The notes below the pieces were generated by a model. That model had not been told where the DNA came from and did not search any database. It saw nothing but the letters and a program-made list of their open reading frames with translations. Made by a program: the position numbers and the translations under genes. From Ianthella basta (taxonomy: Eukaryota > Porifera > Demospongiae > Verongiida > Ianthellidae), in contig OZ025889.1 in NCBI GenBank assembly GCA_964019415.1, positions 5,890,160-5,954,159 of the forward strand: a stretch of 64,000 nt of DNA, written 5' to 3'. This document shows positions 38,601 to 54,012 of the stretch, piece by piece; the stretch's first letter is position 1, and the number at the start of each line of letters is the position of its first letter.

Positions 38601-40870
38601 CTCCCGGACTTCCACAGCAGAATGAAGCATCCATCAGGGCGCCCTTGGTTAGAACCAACGTGGTGGTACAGGTCAGATGGGAAGTGCCCTTTGTAATTTG
38701 TCTTATTCGTTAAGTCTTCAGAAAGGGTTGGTTCTCTAATACCAGCTTCACAACAGGGTTGAAAACCTTGCCGACGTTTCGACCAGATGCTCTGGTCTTC
38801 TTCAGGGCGAAGAAGACGTTTCGACCAGATGCTCTGGTCTTCTTCAGGGCGAAGAAGACCAGAGCATCTGGTCGAAATGTCGGCAAGGTTTTCAACCCTG
38901 TTGTGAAGCTGGTATTAGAGAGCCAACCCTTTCTGATGCCTGAGCCAGCTGAGAAGCCCTCACTTCATTCATTAATTCTTCAATGTACGTACAGAGAATT
39001 TCAAGCCTCCTTGTGGTAGAACTGCTGATGCTTAGCTGCTGCCTCTGACATGGCACACAGATGTAGCTTTGACACAGAAATAGAGAACTGGCTGTCAGAA
39101 TCTTTCTAAGTAAGTGACTGACAACAGTATCAGCATCAGTCTTCACAGTGACCACATACATGATGCTGTTCAGATTGCCTTCATCACATTGACAAGCCAA
39201 AACAGCTATTCTCCCACCTCCAATGTCCAGAACTCTTGGAAATGTGCAGCTGTCAATAGTGAACTTGATTAGCCTATAGGCTTGCCGCATCCAACTGCTA
39301 GACTATATAGTTTATACGGAAATTATGAATATGCGACAAATTTTGGCATATTGCTCTCAAAACTGACAATCCACCAAAATAGATTGTCCACCAAAATTTC
39401 TGGCTATACAGTATTAGCAGTATGTGTTGTATTTCTATTGAAATCAAAACCATGACCTCCTTAATGGGTATGATTTATACTTTTAAAATTTTATGCAGAT
39501 ATCTTAATGATATAAGATATAATTTATGATAACCATGCACGCATACTTCTTTAATGCAATGGTCCTTTTTCATTTCTATTTGTAGGCAGGATTGTACAAG
39601 ATATTTGAGCCTCACCAACTTGCCATTGCTTTGGAACCAGAGTCTGCAGCCTTGCACATTCGAAGCTTACAAAAGGATGATCTTATAACGGGTAATGCAA
39701 TTGATGCCAAACGGTACATTGTGATCGATATTGGAGGAGGTATTATCGACATTGCCGTTCACAGAGTACATCATGACTCGTTAACTGGAAAGGAATATGT
39801 GCATGAAGTAAAGGGGTGTATTGGTTCGGCCCTCGGTGCCACAATTATTGACAGTAACTTTGAAGATTTCCTGTGTAATCTCAATGTCCTAGGGTATCCC
39901 AACTTCTTTAAAGAAATGAAGAAGAATCTCCAGATGTGGAATGAATTGCTGGAGAACTTTGAGGTGAGGAAGACACACTTTACTGGATCAACAGACATGC
40001 GTGTGTAGCTTCCAGGCTACATGCTTGAGTGCTACCGGGACAAGACTACATTGCACCTAGGCACTGTACTCTCCAAGGAACGTAGCCCCAATGCATACAT
40101 CCAAAAAGGGTCCGCACTCCTGCGACTATCCAAGAGCACATGCCTTACATGGTACCGGCCAACTATTAACAGTGTAGTTGAGCAGGTTCGTTCTTTGGAA
40201 GATGAGCTCAGAGTAGACGCAATCTTTGTTGTGGGTGGTTTTGCAGAATGCCAAATTTTCATAAAAGAGCTGGAAGAGAAATTCTCTAAAATACAGCTAG
40301 TGATTCCAGGCTACCCAGGTCTTGCAGCTATCAAGGGAGCAGTTCAATATGGCCCAGAACCAAAGGCAATTGCAAGTAGGAGTTCTTATGCCACATACGG
40401 GGTTAATAGCTGTACAAAATTCAGAGAAGGTTTACATGATGCAAGCAAGAGGTTCTGGGCAGCTGATAAAAATGCCTACTACTGTGATGATGTATTTTCT
40501 GTGTTTGTGAGAAAAGGAGAAGAAGTAGATCCTTCTAAACCATACCAACAAACATACTTCCCAATGCGACTACAACAAACAACAAGTATTTCGAGTTAAA
40601 ACAAGTATTTCGAGTTAAAAAAACTCGTGGGGCTGCCGCCCCAACTCGAAATACTTGCTCCCTTCGGTCGCTGCTCTGTCACTCATGATTGGTAACACAT
40701 GACATTGTGTCATACACCTCAGTGACAGTACACATACACCACTAGTCACCAAACATAGCTACATGACACACACACACACATACACATGTGCAAACACACA
40801 CACACACACACACACACACGCACGCACGCACGCACACATACACATGTGCAAACACACAGACACAGACACA

Positions 40871-40943
<73 letters not shown>

Positions 40944-41605
40944 CACACACCACACACGCACACACCACACATGCACAGAGAAATCTCCAGCAAAGACAGA
41001 CACATGACTGCTTACAGCACATGCATTTACCGTGAATATTCACAGAAATATAATGTACCAAGGAACCCACAGTCGCCAGAGTAGCTAGTGGTCTGTGATG
41101 GCAAAAGCTACGTACGTTTGCTACAGCGCAGTACGCGTGGGCCAGGTTCTGAAGAGCATTTAGAAGGGCAACCGTGCGAGCTAAGCTTTTCAACGCTAGA
41201 AATGGTTGAAGAATGTTATCGTCAACATATCACGGCGCTCACCAGTTTCTACGTTACTCCTGTCATGTGTTCCAGGCGGTGGAGTGAAGTCCTCCGAGGC
41301 GGGCGCGGCCATTATCGAAGAAGGCGCGGGCGAAGTCGATGACCTGTTGGGCGCTGTCTAGAAGCTGTCTCTTTGTCCGTCGACCAGAAGTGCTGTAGGA
41401 GTCTGTTCCAGGATCAGAGGCGGAAGAGAACGTCCAAAGTTCGCTAAGACGTCGTTTCGAAGCCGGTTTTCAAAGTCCCTTGGCCTTGCACACGGTCTAC
41501 TTCCGGCCGAATAAAATGGCCGACAATATAAATTCCCTATACCCAATACTTCGCCCAATACATTCAATATAAATGTAAGCATTGACGCACAACCGTAGGT
41601 TGGCG

Positions 41606-41659
<54 letters not shown>

Positions 41660-41947
41660 AACATGAAGCCATATGAAAACGTCAATTTGAAAACAATATA
41701 GGGGCTGCCTGCGGCAGCCCCTAAAAACTCGTGGGGCTGCCGCCCCAACTCGAAATACTTGCTCCCTTCGGTCGCTGCTCTGTCACTCATGATTGGTAAC
41801 ACATGACATTGTGTCATACACCTCAGTGACAGTACACATACACCACTAGTCACCAAACATAGCTACATGACACACACACACACATACACATGTGCAAACA
41901 CACACACACACACACACACACGCACGCACGCACACACATACACATGT

Positions 41948-41982
<35 letters not shown>

Positions 41983-42659
41983 GGCCACACACACATCACA
42001 CACCACATACACACACACCACACATGCACAGAGAAATCTCCAGCAGACAGACATATGACTGCTTACAGCACATGCATTTACCGTGAATATTCACAGAAAT
42101 ATAATGTACCAAGGAACCCACAGTCGCCAGAGTAGCTAGTGGTCTGTGATGGCAAAAGCTACGTACGTTTGCTACAGCGCAGTACGCGTGGGCCAGGTTC
42201 TGAAGAGCATTTAGAAGGGCAACCGTGCGAGCTAAGCTTTTCAACGCTAGAAATGGTTGAAGAATGTTAGCGTCAACATATCACGGCGCTCACCAGTTTC
42301 TACGTTACTCCTGTCATGTGTTCCAGGCGGCAGAGTGAAGTCCTCCGAGGCGGGCGCGGCCATTATCGAAGAAGGCGCGGGCGAAGTCGATGACCTGTTG
42401 GGCGCTGTCTAGAAGCTGTCTCTTTGTCCGTCGACCAGAAGTGCTGTAGGAGTCTGTTCCAGGATCAGAGGCGGAAGAGAACGTCCAAAGTTCGCTTAGA
42501 CGTCGTTTCGAAGCCGGTTTTCAAAGTCCCTTGGCCTTGCACACGGTCTACTTCCGGCCGAATAAAATGGCCGACAATATAAATTCCCTATACCCAATAC
42601 TTCGCCCAATACATTCAATATAAATGTAAGCATTGACGCACAACCGTAGGTTGGCGTAT

Positions 42660-42690
<31 letters not shown>

Positions 42691-43018
42691 AACATGAAGC
42701 CATATGAAAACGTCAATTTGAAAACAATATAGGGGCTGCCTGCGGCAGCCCCTAAAAATTACCTTCAAGATATATGCCACAGATTCCCCTAACCCTAAAT
42801 ATGTGACCGACCAAGGATGTGTGCAAATTGGAGAGTTTTCTGTTTCAGTTAAAGAACTTCCTCCTGAGGTAACAACAATGAATGATGACAATCGGAGTGT
42901 AGAAGTCAGCATGGACTTTTCTGGCTCTGAGATCTTCATTACTTCAAATGATAACACAATGATGCATTATGTCGATAAAACTCTTGATTATTTGCCGGCA
43001 CCAGAGTATGCATAAACA
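35655..43018 (+). CDS. HSPA12-like Hsp70-family protein, last exon split by a repeat insertion
   Basis: Divergent Hsp70 ATPase of the HSPA12 type. Exons 35655-35933, 36140-36388, 39586-39963 and 40009-40581, then 42758-43018 after the inserted repeat. Visible motifs: phosphate-1 loop AVDIGTAYTKLAW (about residue 7), HSPA12-typical LFRKFKMELH, a connecting AMWSASARDLMRQAA, ALEPESAA, phosphate-2 VIDIGGGIIDIAVH, and adenosine loop VVGGFAECQ. The ATG at 35655 begins the fold directly, without a signal peptide. A 45-nt intron, 39964-40008, would remove an in-frame TAG and keep the phase. The C-terminal strand-rich part, with YATDSPNPKYVTDQG, resumes at 42758. Unless the repeat is spliced out, the protein would stop at 40597 and lose its last 85 or so residues. 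Confidence 0.85.
36935..37222. repeat. Inverted repeat with about 80-bp arms and tRNA-like box motifs between
   Basis: Left arm (about 36940-37025) and right arm (about 37138-37222) are reverse complements with scattered mismatches; the shared core is GAAGAAATGTAGGC. Between them, 37084-37095 reads TGGCCTAGTTGG (an RNA polymerase III A-box shape), and GGTTCGATGC follows at 37140. A tRNA-derived SINE captured in an inverted pair is possible. Confidence 0.55.
38234..38599 (-). pseudogene. LINE polyprotein C-terminal remnant
   Basis: The minus strand encodes LVWDATCLGTY and later EQAEHQKKAKSSHT, resembling the WDVT...EAAEMRKREKYS segment found after the reverse transcriptase in a widespread invertebrate LINE group. 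Later matching segments are scrambled. It may derive from the family seen at 58277. Confidence 0.5.
38717..38936. repeat. Near-perfect 220-bp palindrome with repeated stem motif
   Basis: The arms run inward from CAGAAAGGGTTGG and from its reverse complement. The segment GACCAGATGCTCTGGTC occurs at 38781-38797, again at 38823-38839, and once inverted at about 38857-38873. On the minus strand each copy reads CTGAAGAAGACC...GGTCGAAACG, similar to motifs at the ends of Penelope-like elements. Confidence 0.9.
39964..40008 (+). other. Candidate 45-nt intron containing an in-frame stop
   Basis: Starts GTGAGG, ends GTGTGTAG, and its removal joins ENFE to LPGYMLECYRD in phase. Without removal the HSPA12 frame ends at TAG 40006-40008. 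The last three bases of the intron are that stop. Confidence 0.65.
40860..40942. repeat. (CA)n microsatellite inside repeat copy 1
   Basis: Long CA tract; copy 2 has a much shorter tract at 41952-41990, so the array length varies between the copies. Confidence 0.95.
41610..41655. repeat. (TA)n microsatellite, about 22 units
   Basis: Near the 3' end of repeat copy 1. The equivalent tract in copy 2 (42660-42686) is about 13 units. Confidence 0.95.
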
Positions 43019-43800
43019 GTGAACCAACTAATACAAGGCATTAGAGACAGCATAGTCTACCTTTATTCTTTTTGCGGACTTCATATGATTATAATGGATA
43101 TAGTCTTTTCTAGTCCCTGTGTCAGTACTTTTGCTCATGCCTTTTAGAAACATATGTACCTCATACTGCAATCATGCGCAATTACAGTATGAGAATGCAG
43201 TAGCCCCACAGTAGTAAACACAATTCCTTCAGCATGTAGTTTACAGTGTGTGAACATCCATGTGGTACATGCATGCATGGCTATAGAGGACGAATAATCA
43301 AGGCTTTGCCTAGCTATAACTCGAGCTGCAGCTGTCTATACATTTGTACATGAGTGGGTGAAAGAATCTGCTCCATCTGCTGATTGGTCTCTTTGTTAAC
43401 TAGTGTGATATTGTGTCCATGAATGCAGATGCATTTCAACACCAATCATGTCCCCTGGTATCATAGCCTGATGAAAACAAGCAGCACATCTTTGTTTATG
43501 TAGCTTGTTTCACAATGCATTCGGACTGGCCCTACATGTCTGTAGTTCATGATGACCTACCCTGCATGCCATATTATGAGCACCCATTCTGTGGTCCCCG
43601 ATTGCAACATGCCTGGGTGACTGCCATACACTGTCATCACTGACCCTACTATACACTCACACCATGTCAATATAGACATTACCACCACTCTCAAGTGTGA
43701 TGCATTGAACATAATCACAGTATATATTAATATACATAGCCATGTAGTATCTATGATAGTATCTACTCTGTACACATTATGAGCTTGAGAGTATAATAAT
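43019..43800. other. Intergenic stretch, nothing recognised
   Basis: AT-rich sequence after the HSPA12 stop; no coding or repeat signal that I could support. Confidence 0.5.
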
Positions 43801-43809
43801 TATATGTAT

Positions 43810-44688
43810 CCCTAAAATAAATTCATCACCTAAACAATATTCATTATTGTTTGTGTGTGCATAGCTGTCTGCCCCACTGGAGGGAGGGGTCTCATGACTG
43901 GGAAGTTGACACAAGGCCACATTCCTTCCCTTGATGACCTTCCAAGAACTGGGCATTCCTCTTGGAAATAAGAACACATTATTACTAGACGAATGTGAAA
44001 CATTGTGGGGGCCGAGCTGGAGCTTGCACAGTGGCTGGTGGTCAAAGGATGACTGACTACCAGGGAACACAGTGTTGAGACCTTGCTGGAAATACGTGTG
44101 AAGATTGCCCAATGCATTTACTCCATTACATGATCAATGCTCTACACTACAGCTGTATGCATCAAGTACACCTTGTGTAGTACACACAGACCAGCCTGTC
44201 TACTGGAACAGTTGCAATAAAAAGTATACTTACTGAAAGCTCAATACAACTGATGAATAGGGTGACTAAACTGATGTGAACAAAAATGAGCAATATAATG
44301 AGTTTACTGTGCCGCTCACACCATGCTACACATTCACTTTACTCGTTAGTACAATGTTATGAAGCATGCAGTCACTCATGCAATTGTCCCATCTCCTCCA
44401 GTTGTCAGTTGTGAGAGCTCCCTGGTACAAGGGACCAACTGGGGATAGGCTCCTCCCCCTGGGGGTGGGGCCATCCCAGGAGCACCTCCCTGGGGACGCA
44501 TCATTGGGCATTGCTGCATGTGAGCACTCTGCATCCCACTCATTCCGGGGGTTCCCCCTGGCATCCCCATATATGCATCCTCATCGCTGGACCTGCGCTC
44601 ACCATGCGGATGCTCATGATTCGAGTAAGCATCAGGATACATCCTGCAAAACCTGGACCTGAATGCACACACACACACCACATGCAAG

Positions 44689-44748
<60 letters not shown>

Positions 44749-45540
44749 AAACATAATCAAGTCACTTTCACTGTGATATTGGTCGCTGTCCTTGTCCAGT
44801 CATACAAAGGCCCCACCCACCATCCCTGGTTGCCCCTGGTAATCCACATGTTGCCCAATGGTCATTGAGGGGTGGGATGGATACAGCAGCCTTATTCCAG
44901 GAGGATAGCCAGTGGGAACAAAGGACCATACAGTAGGATTAAATTTGACCATAGGGAAGGGCTGAGTGGGGAGTGCTTGTGACTCTGTCAGGTTGACAGG
45001 GGAGGGAGGGAGAGAGGGAGGAGTCGGAATTTAAACTTCAATTCAGCTACCTATATAAAAGCATTACAATGGGAGAGCTATCCTGGACACACAATGATCT
45101 TGGTCTGTGCAAGTGGGGGCTGTTCAGATATGCCTTTCTTTGTATTGGCAGCCTCAATCTACAGAGCATACAGGGATAAGTTCCAACAGTGGAATGTGTG
45201 TACATATTCACTATTACATAATTACGTATAGGAAGGAATTATGAGCATTATCACATCAGAGTCTGACAGAGGGGACTACAGTCTGAGGACTAATATACAT
45301 GTCTGATCAGAAGCAGCTTGGGTGCTCATGCCTTTCAGTTCAACTACTGCACATAGTAGTCATCCTGTATCTACCACATGGTGAGTGATGTGGGAGGAGA
45401 GGGAGAGTGTAGTGACAGGGGAGGAGGTGAGTCTAGTCAGTTTGCGCACTCACTCTGATCTTCTCAGGCAGCCCGTGCTGGACCCAGGCAGGCGGCTTCA
45501 CTATTGTCACCTCCAACATCTTGGGAGAGAGTTTCCAGAT
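43810..45540 (-). pseudogene. Decayed duplicate of the MED12 3' region
   Basis: Collinear with 46270-49303 but shortened. It retains the PGGTPGMSGMQ...PGMAPPPGGGAYPQ tail (44576-44430), part of a linker exon (45160-45100) and the exon fragment encoding PPAWVQHGLPEKIR (45450-45520). It lacks the polyglutamine tract and the WFG exon, and its frames are broken (the tail ends LVPCTRELSQL). The 3' flanks also match: 43830-43950 versus 46285-46390, and 44150-44380 versus 47200-47430. A segmental duplication is clear; function is unlikely. Confidence 0.85.
44692..44745. repeat. (CA)n microsatellite
   Basis: CA tract inside the decayed MED12 copy, at the place corresponding to the CA tract at 48040-48146. 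Confidence 0.95.
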
Positions 45541-47456
45541 CCCTTGCTGTCCTGACTATCACCTAAAGCTAGGTTACGTGGAAGGGTAATGTGTAAGGGG
45601 AAGGTGCAAAGAACAATGTTGCAGTCTCTGAAAGAGTGCGAAAATGTAGTCTGTTTCAATCATGAGTAAATACCATCCACAATTAAATCCCAAGGTGTGT
45701 GTGAGGAGGGGGAGGGCAGTAAGGTCATGGTGAAGAGGTTTGCAGAACAGACAGCCCCTCCCCCTGCTCTGACACCATCCACTCACAGTGTGCCTTGAAG
45801 CCCTCAGTGTCCAGAGGTCCAGGTTTGCAGGATGTATCTGATGCCCACCTGGATATCTGTGGTTCACTAACTAACTACATATGTGCAGTGCCAACGTGAC
45901 TGGCAAACACCACCACACTGTGTTATAACAAGCATATGCATATACAATCTGACCTGAAACTGCCTCATTCACATCTCATGCCGCAGACATGGCTGGTACC
46001 AGTACCACACTACAAGTGCATTTATATCTGATAAATGATAAGGTGCATTAAGTGCATTCGCAGTTGTTGTGTAAGGTATAGCAGTTGATGTGGAATCATG
46101 AGCGTAATCACAGCAGTGGGGAGCCCAGTGGAGTGGGGCTTCCCTATGGTCTGAAGACCAAAGTGATCATGCCTAATCATAGACACAGTAGGGAACATTA
46201 CCACCCGTAGACCTTTGAAGCGGCACAGGGCACAAAAAAGGTAGGGACCCATGCACACTTGTCCCCTAATGTAAATGCATAACCTAAACAATTATTGTTT
46301 GTGTTTGTATAGGAGTCCACCCCCACTGGTCTCATGACAGGGAAGTTGACACAGGCCACATTACTTCCCTTGACCTTCCAAGAACTGGGCCTTTCTTGGT
46401 ATCCATGGTAATGCTAGGAAACATTCATTGCAGGTTATGACGTCATAAGTGACATCAGTTGATGTAATATGCACACTCACTCCAATAACACCATTGCATC
46501 AAATGGTGGAGCTGTGTCCTATGGCATTCACATATAATTTCCAAGATCAAATAGAATGATGCCATGAAGGCTCATAGTGTAACTGGTGCGCTGCGTTTCG
46601 CAAGGCGGACACGGGTCGAACAGTAACACAATTATTGACTCCCTCCAAATCTGAGGTCAAAAGCACTGCGCATGCGCATACAAAACCAATTATGACATCA
46701 CAACACTAATACGTACAGCAACACAAGGTAAGCACAAGATAAGGGTACAAGAGCATGCACACACTGTTCATACACATGTAACAGTTCTACAATAGTGTAG
46801 AGTATAGAAGGGTAACAATTCATGAATGTCAATTGACTGTTTCACTCAAGGGTCACTAACCATCATTATCAGTAATGCTGAGCCTAAGGGAACAGGGCCC
46901 CTCTACAACAATCCCTTACACAAAACTACCAGTACACCACTACATTGTATCATTGCTATGTGATTGGTAATGTCAAGTGGAACTGATGAGGAAATCACAA
47001 GATTCAAGTGTTCAATCATGGTTCAATCACCAGAACTCTTACAGCTGGCACGAAATTAATAGCACGAGTGAGTGCAAATCATTAAGTAAATACTCAGCAG
47101 TAGCCCTTGGTCGTGCACTTGGGCATTCTGTATAGGCAATGCGCAACCACTGCTTTACTTGACCAAGGAGTATACCTGTTAACCTATAATGCCATACACT
47201 ACAGCTGTACACAACACGTGTGCACATTTGCAGTGAAAACAGACCTGCATGTCTACTGAAACAGTCATCAGGAAATAAAATTATACTTGCTCAAAAATAG
47301 CATTACAACTGATGAATACAGTGACTATGTTAAACTGATGTCAACAGAAATGACCAATATTGAGTTCACTGCACAGCTCACAATGCGCTCCACTTTCACC
47401 CTACTCACTAGTACACTGTCAAGAAGCAGTCACACTATTGTCCCACCTCCCACTTG
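45541..47456. other. Spacer between the MED12 copies, no gene seen
   Basis: Holds the downstream flank shared by both MED12 copies (46270-46400, 47200-47456) and otherwise unassigned sequence. Confidence 0.5.
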
Positions 47457-50936
<3,480 letters not shown>

Positions 50937-50949
50937 CTACACCACTTCA

Positions 50950-52560
50950 GGACTGAGGGGGAGGGGAGGAGGAGGGGCGGGAGGTGGAGCCTACACACAG
51001 GATTATGTATGTAGTGCACAGTACAGCAGAAGATACATACACAGTTGAACTGAACAGCAGTGGAAAGTTGTAAAAACAAGAAAACAAGACCACGAGTGGA
51101 TCCACTTGGTCTAGAGTCAGGATGTACTGTAACACATCCACACCTGACAATTACAGGGCATATGTCCCAAGGTCCCAGTGGGGTTCATTAAAAAAACGTT
51201 TGCTGAACACTGTTCGCACTCAATCTTATTATAATGGAGCTAGGCCGATTTTTTGTCCGCACTAATCTCGGGAACCGTGCGGAGGCTTCGCAGCAAACGC
51301 GGTCCGAATGTCGAAGCGCTATTCGGAGGGTGTCTTCGGCTGGTTTTCCCTGCGAAAGCTTGCGAAATGAAGGTTTTGCGCCAACTCGCCATACGTTACT
51401 ATAGGACGCCATTTTTGTTTTACGGAGGAAAGCGAAGTAGATTACGGAATTCGAAGCTAATTCCTTTGTTACACAACTCCTCCTGGGAAGATGGTGCGAC
51501 GGCTTCTTTGCTATAGTTTTAGCATAACGTAGAAGGCTGTGGGTGATATAAGCTATATAGCGGAAAGCGCCGTCTTACGCGAGCGAAAACGGCTCGATGG
51601 CGAAAGGATGGGCACAAGTTATGCGGGGTTTAGGCTTGCGCAATGATCTCATGACGTCATCGTAATACGTTTCTTCCAAACAATGCAATTTGCAACCGTT
51701 GCAGTGCGCATATGCCGAACATTAAGGGCAACACCGGACTAACCAAGAAGTCAAGACATTCAGGGTTGATGAGAGCTCTTAGGAATCGACGACAACTGTC
51801 AGAACTCCAAGACCATCACTCAACCTTCACTCACAGGAGTCAGCTCCAGGGAAAAGCAGGAGCCAACTCGAGGGGAGTCATCTCAAAGGACCAATAGCTA
51901 ACTGCAACTGCAGCATCTATAGCTATCATTCAGTATCCAGATTTGGAAGTGCTTTGCATCAGAAGCACTGGCATTGGAAGCACCTGCGTTGGGTGCCGGA
52001 GCAGAGGAGGGTGCCGAAGGCACGCTTCTCTGCTAGTAATTTTAATGTAGATGTGACATAAAATGACGTCAATAAAAATTTCGCGTCGCGCACTATAGCG
52101 CCTCATACCTTGTACTCAGGCCTTTGCAGAAGAAATTAATCTTCCTTTTTCCCCGGCCCAGCCCTTCGAAGGCCTGGGTACGAGGCTACAAGGCTACGTG
52201 CACTCTAGCCTCATACCTAGGCCTTTGAGCCTCTCTTGTCCCAGGTGGCAAAAGCCTGGATATGAGACTACACACACTGCAGGTAAGCCAAAGCAATGGC
52301 TTTGAAATCAGCCAGAGGCACCAGAGATTGTCAACTGTGCAGAGGTTTAGTTTTAGATGTCAAAGCTGCTAGCCTCATCATCTTACATACTCATCGTGAT
52401 GCGGAGGATTACTGGAATATCATACTTTAACCTAAAATTACTATGCACGTGTGTGAATAGTGCATACCAGGCCCTTTTATTGAAGGCCTTGGCAGCTATG
52501 AGGCTAAACACACGTAAAAGTATGCTAACTCAACTCTTTGACAACTCTTAGCTAATGGCT
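50950..52560. other. Repeat-rich spacer without a recognised gene
   Basis: Includes a GC-richer piece (51190-51660) with frames open on both strands that match no family I know, and 52100-52290 with repeated segments built on CTCATACC...AGGCCTTTG. Probably old transposon debris. Confidence 0.5.
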
Positions 52561-52564
52561 ACAA

Positions 52565-52975
52565 TTAGCTAGCAAGGGCTGGATTTCTGCAATCAGGTCA
52601 CTGACAGATTGCTTGTTCGAATTAACAGGCACCAGGCACCAAGTGACAAGTGCATACCACCCACAAGCAAATGGTCTGGTTGAGCACTTCAATCAGACCC
52701 TGAAAGATGCTTTGGTGAAGAAATGCCATGGCAACCAGCAACTCTTGGATCAGCACATCAATAGTGTACTCTTTGCATACAGGACTGCTATGCATAAGAG
52801 TACCAAAATGACCCCGTTCTTCTTGATGCATCTACGAGAAGCAAACTTGGGGAATGTCATGGATGTCCAACAGGAGCAGATCCACCAAAAAACATTGAGG
52901 ATATGCAAGAAAAGGTTGATGCTCTCATTGTAATGAAAGTTAAAAATGATGACCTGGCAGACAAGAACATCAAGG
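52565..52975 (+). pseudogene. Gypsy-type integrase fragment, frameshifted
   Basis: QGLDFCNQVTDRL, then after a one-base shift LFELTGTRHQVTSAYHPQAN followed by GLVEHFNQTLKDAL and INSVLFAYRTAMHKSTKMTP. These are the last part of an integrase core (catalytic Glu in LVEHFN) and its C-terminal flank. A further shift near 52880 leads into PPKNIEDMQEKVDAL. No LTR or RT nearby. It is unrelated in sequence to the element at 23485-28090. Confidence 0.85.
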
Positions 52976-53689
52976 TATGAGTAGAGAGATGGGCATGGAT
53001 GGTCTCACTCCAATTTTGACTTGTGCACTGAACTACAATGGTTGACACTGGAGAAAAGAAGACAATTCCTTATTTATCATCAAATGTACAGAATTCAGCA
53101 CAATTTGGACTGCATTAAGTATACTGACTTTTTTACCACCAAGAATAGACCCTTACGTTCTCAACCCTATTCTGTAATCATCCTTCATTCTCATACAAAT
53201 GTCTTTAAATATTCATTTTTTGTCGATGCTCCCCATGCATCTCTAGCATGCCTTACCATCTAACCTTGTTCAATCATCATCTTTAGTGCATTTAGGTCCA
53301 ATTTACTCAAATTCTTAATGTCATAAACACCAGTTGTCCTTCTCTCCATTAAATTCATGCCCTGCAATTTCCATCTTTAGTCATCACCCTGTGTACGTAT
53401 GTATGTGTGTATATAATTATATATATGTATGTGTGTATATAATTATATATAATTATGTATGTGTGTATTTCAGGTACTTAGCTATATAGGTTTACCTTTT
53501 GGGCAACCCTGTCCATATGTCTATAATTATGGACAAAGTTAATTCAATCCAATTCAATTCATGCATACTGTACATATCTCTGTTAATTGCAATTAAAACA
53601 TGCATGCATGTATACAATAGATTAGCCCTCAGCAATGACCTTCACACTGTAGAAATGATACAATGTATAAGCAAAACTGTAGAGACTTA

Positions 53690-53975
53690 CCTTTTTAAGC
53701 TCATTCTGATGAAGTACAGAAGCCATTGTCATTTTAGGTCTGTCTTTTCTAAGTTCGTTCATTGCAGTGGCAAGCTGAGCCCTGGTTGGGCATTTCTTAG
53801 GCATATCCTGCAGGCAACTTTCTACAAGGGGAAGAAGGCAGCACTGTTCTGGAGTAAACTCTGTCAATGAGGTTTCCCTTCTCTGCCACTCGGTAAGTGC
53901 AATTTTCTTCTCATTTGTCATCTGTTTTGGTGGTTTGGGCGTTGGCCACCGATGCGCTATCTAGTCCCATTAGTT
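53690..53975 (-). pseudogene. Kinase C-lobe exon fragment
   Basis: The minus strand encodes LLPLVESCLQDMPKKCPTRA and then QLATAMNELRKDR, the alpha-H/alpha-I end of a TKL/TK-like kinase (compare LLCLDEPQLRPKAAVLEVVL in the gene at 55163). Upstream, HRWPTPKPPK precedes ALTEWQRRETSL. A GT donor follows, near 53691. No N-lobe was found on this strand, so it is a fragment or a stray exon. Confidence 0.6.
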
Positions 53976-53989
53976 AGCCCCCAGTTGGG

Positions 53990-54012
53990 AGCTAGTCTTG
54001 CGTAGCCCAGAC
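53990..54012. mobile_element. Solitary end of a hAT-type MITE
   Basis: GCTAGTCTTGCGTAGCCCAGAC resembles the 29532 element's end with one extra base; no partner end was found nearby. Confidence 0.5.

Larger units (their letters stand above)
37949..39413. mobile_element. TIR-bounded repeat block in HSPA12 intron 2
   Basis: The left end TGGCCGGAAATT...TTTGGTGGATTG and, inverted, the right end (CCACCAAAATTTCTGGCTA) bracket about 1.46 kb, with TA on both sides. Inside are minus-strand LINE remains (38234-38599) and a near-perfect palindrome (38717-38936). No transposase frame was recognised. The block may be a composite of several insertions. Confidence 0.45.
40582..42757. mobile_element. Two tandem copies of a 1.0-1.1 kb repeat inserted in an HSPA12 coding exon
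   Basis: Copy 1 spans about 40622-41725 and copy 2 about 41726-42753. Both run from ACTCGTGGGGCTGCCGCCCC, through a CA array, a unique middle shared by both copies, and a TA array, to the hairpin GGGGCTGCC-TGC-GGCAGCCCC followed by TAAAA. The left flank has two direct copies of CAAGTATTTCGAGTT (40583, 40602), whose inverse AACTCGAAATACTTG opens each unit. No protein is encoded. Tandem array, terminal hairpin and lack of TIRs would suit a non-autonomous Helitron, but this is not proven. Confidence 0.85.

Noticed and set aside
40006-40008. In-frame TAG in HSPA12 taken as proof of a pseudogene
   Set aside because: A 45-nt GT-AG segment removes it in phase, so the stop alone is not decisive.
51188-51516. 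Overlapping open frames on both strands in a GC-richer patch
   Set aside because: Overlap on both strands and lack of any family signal suggest compositional openness, probably a repeat.
52613-52933. Domesticated integrase gene
   Set aside because: At least two frameshifts and no zinc finger or full catalytic core; better explained as a decayed fragment.
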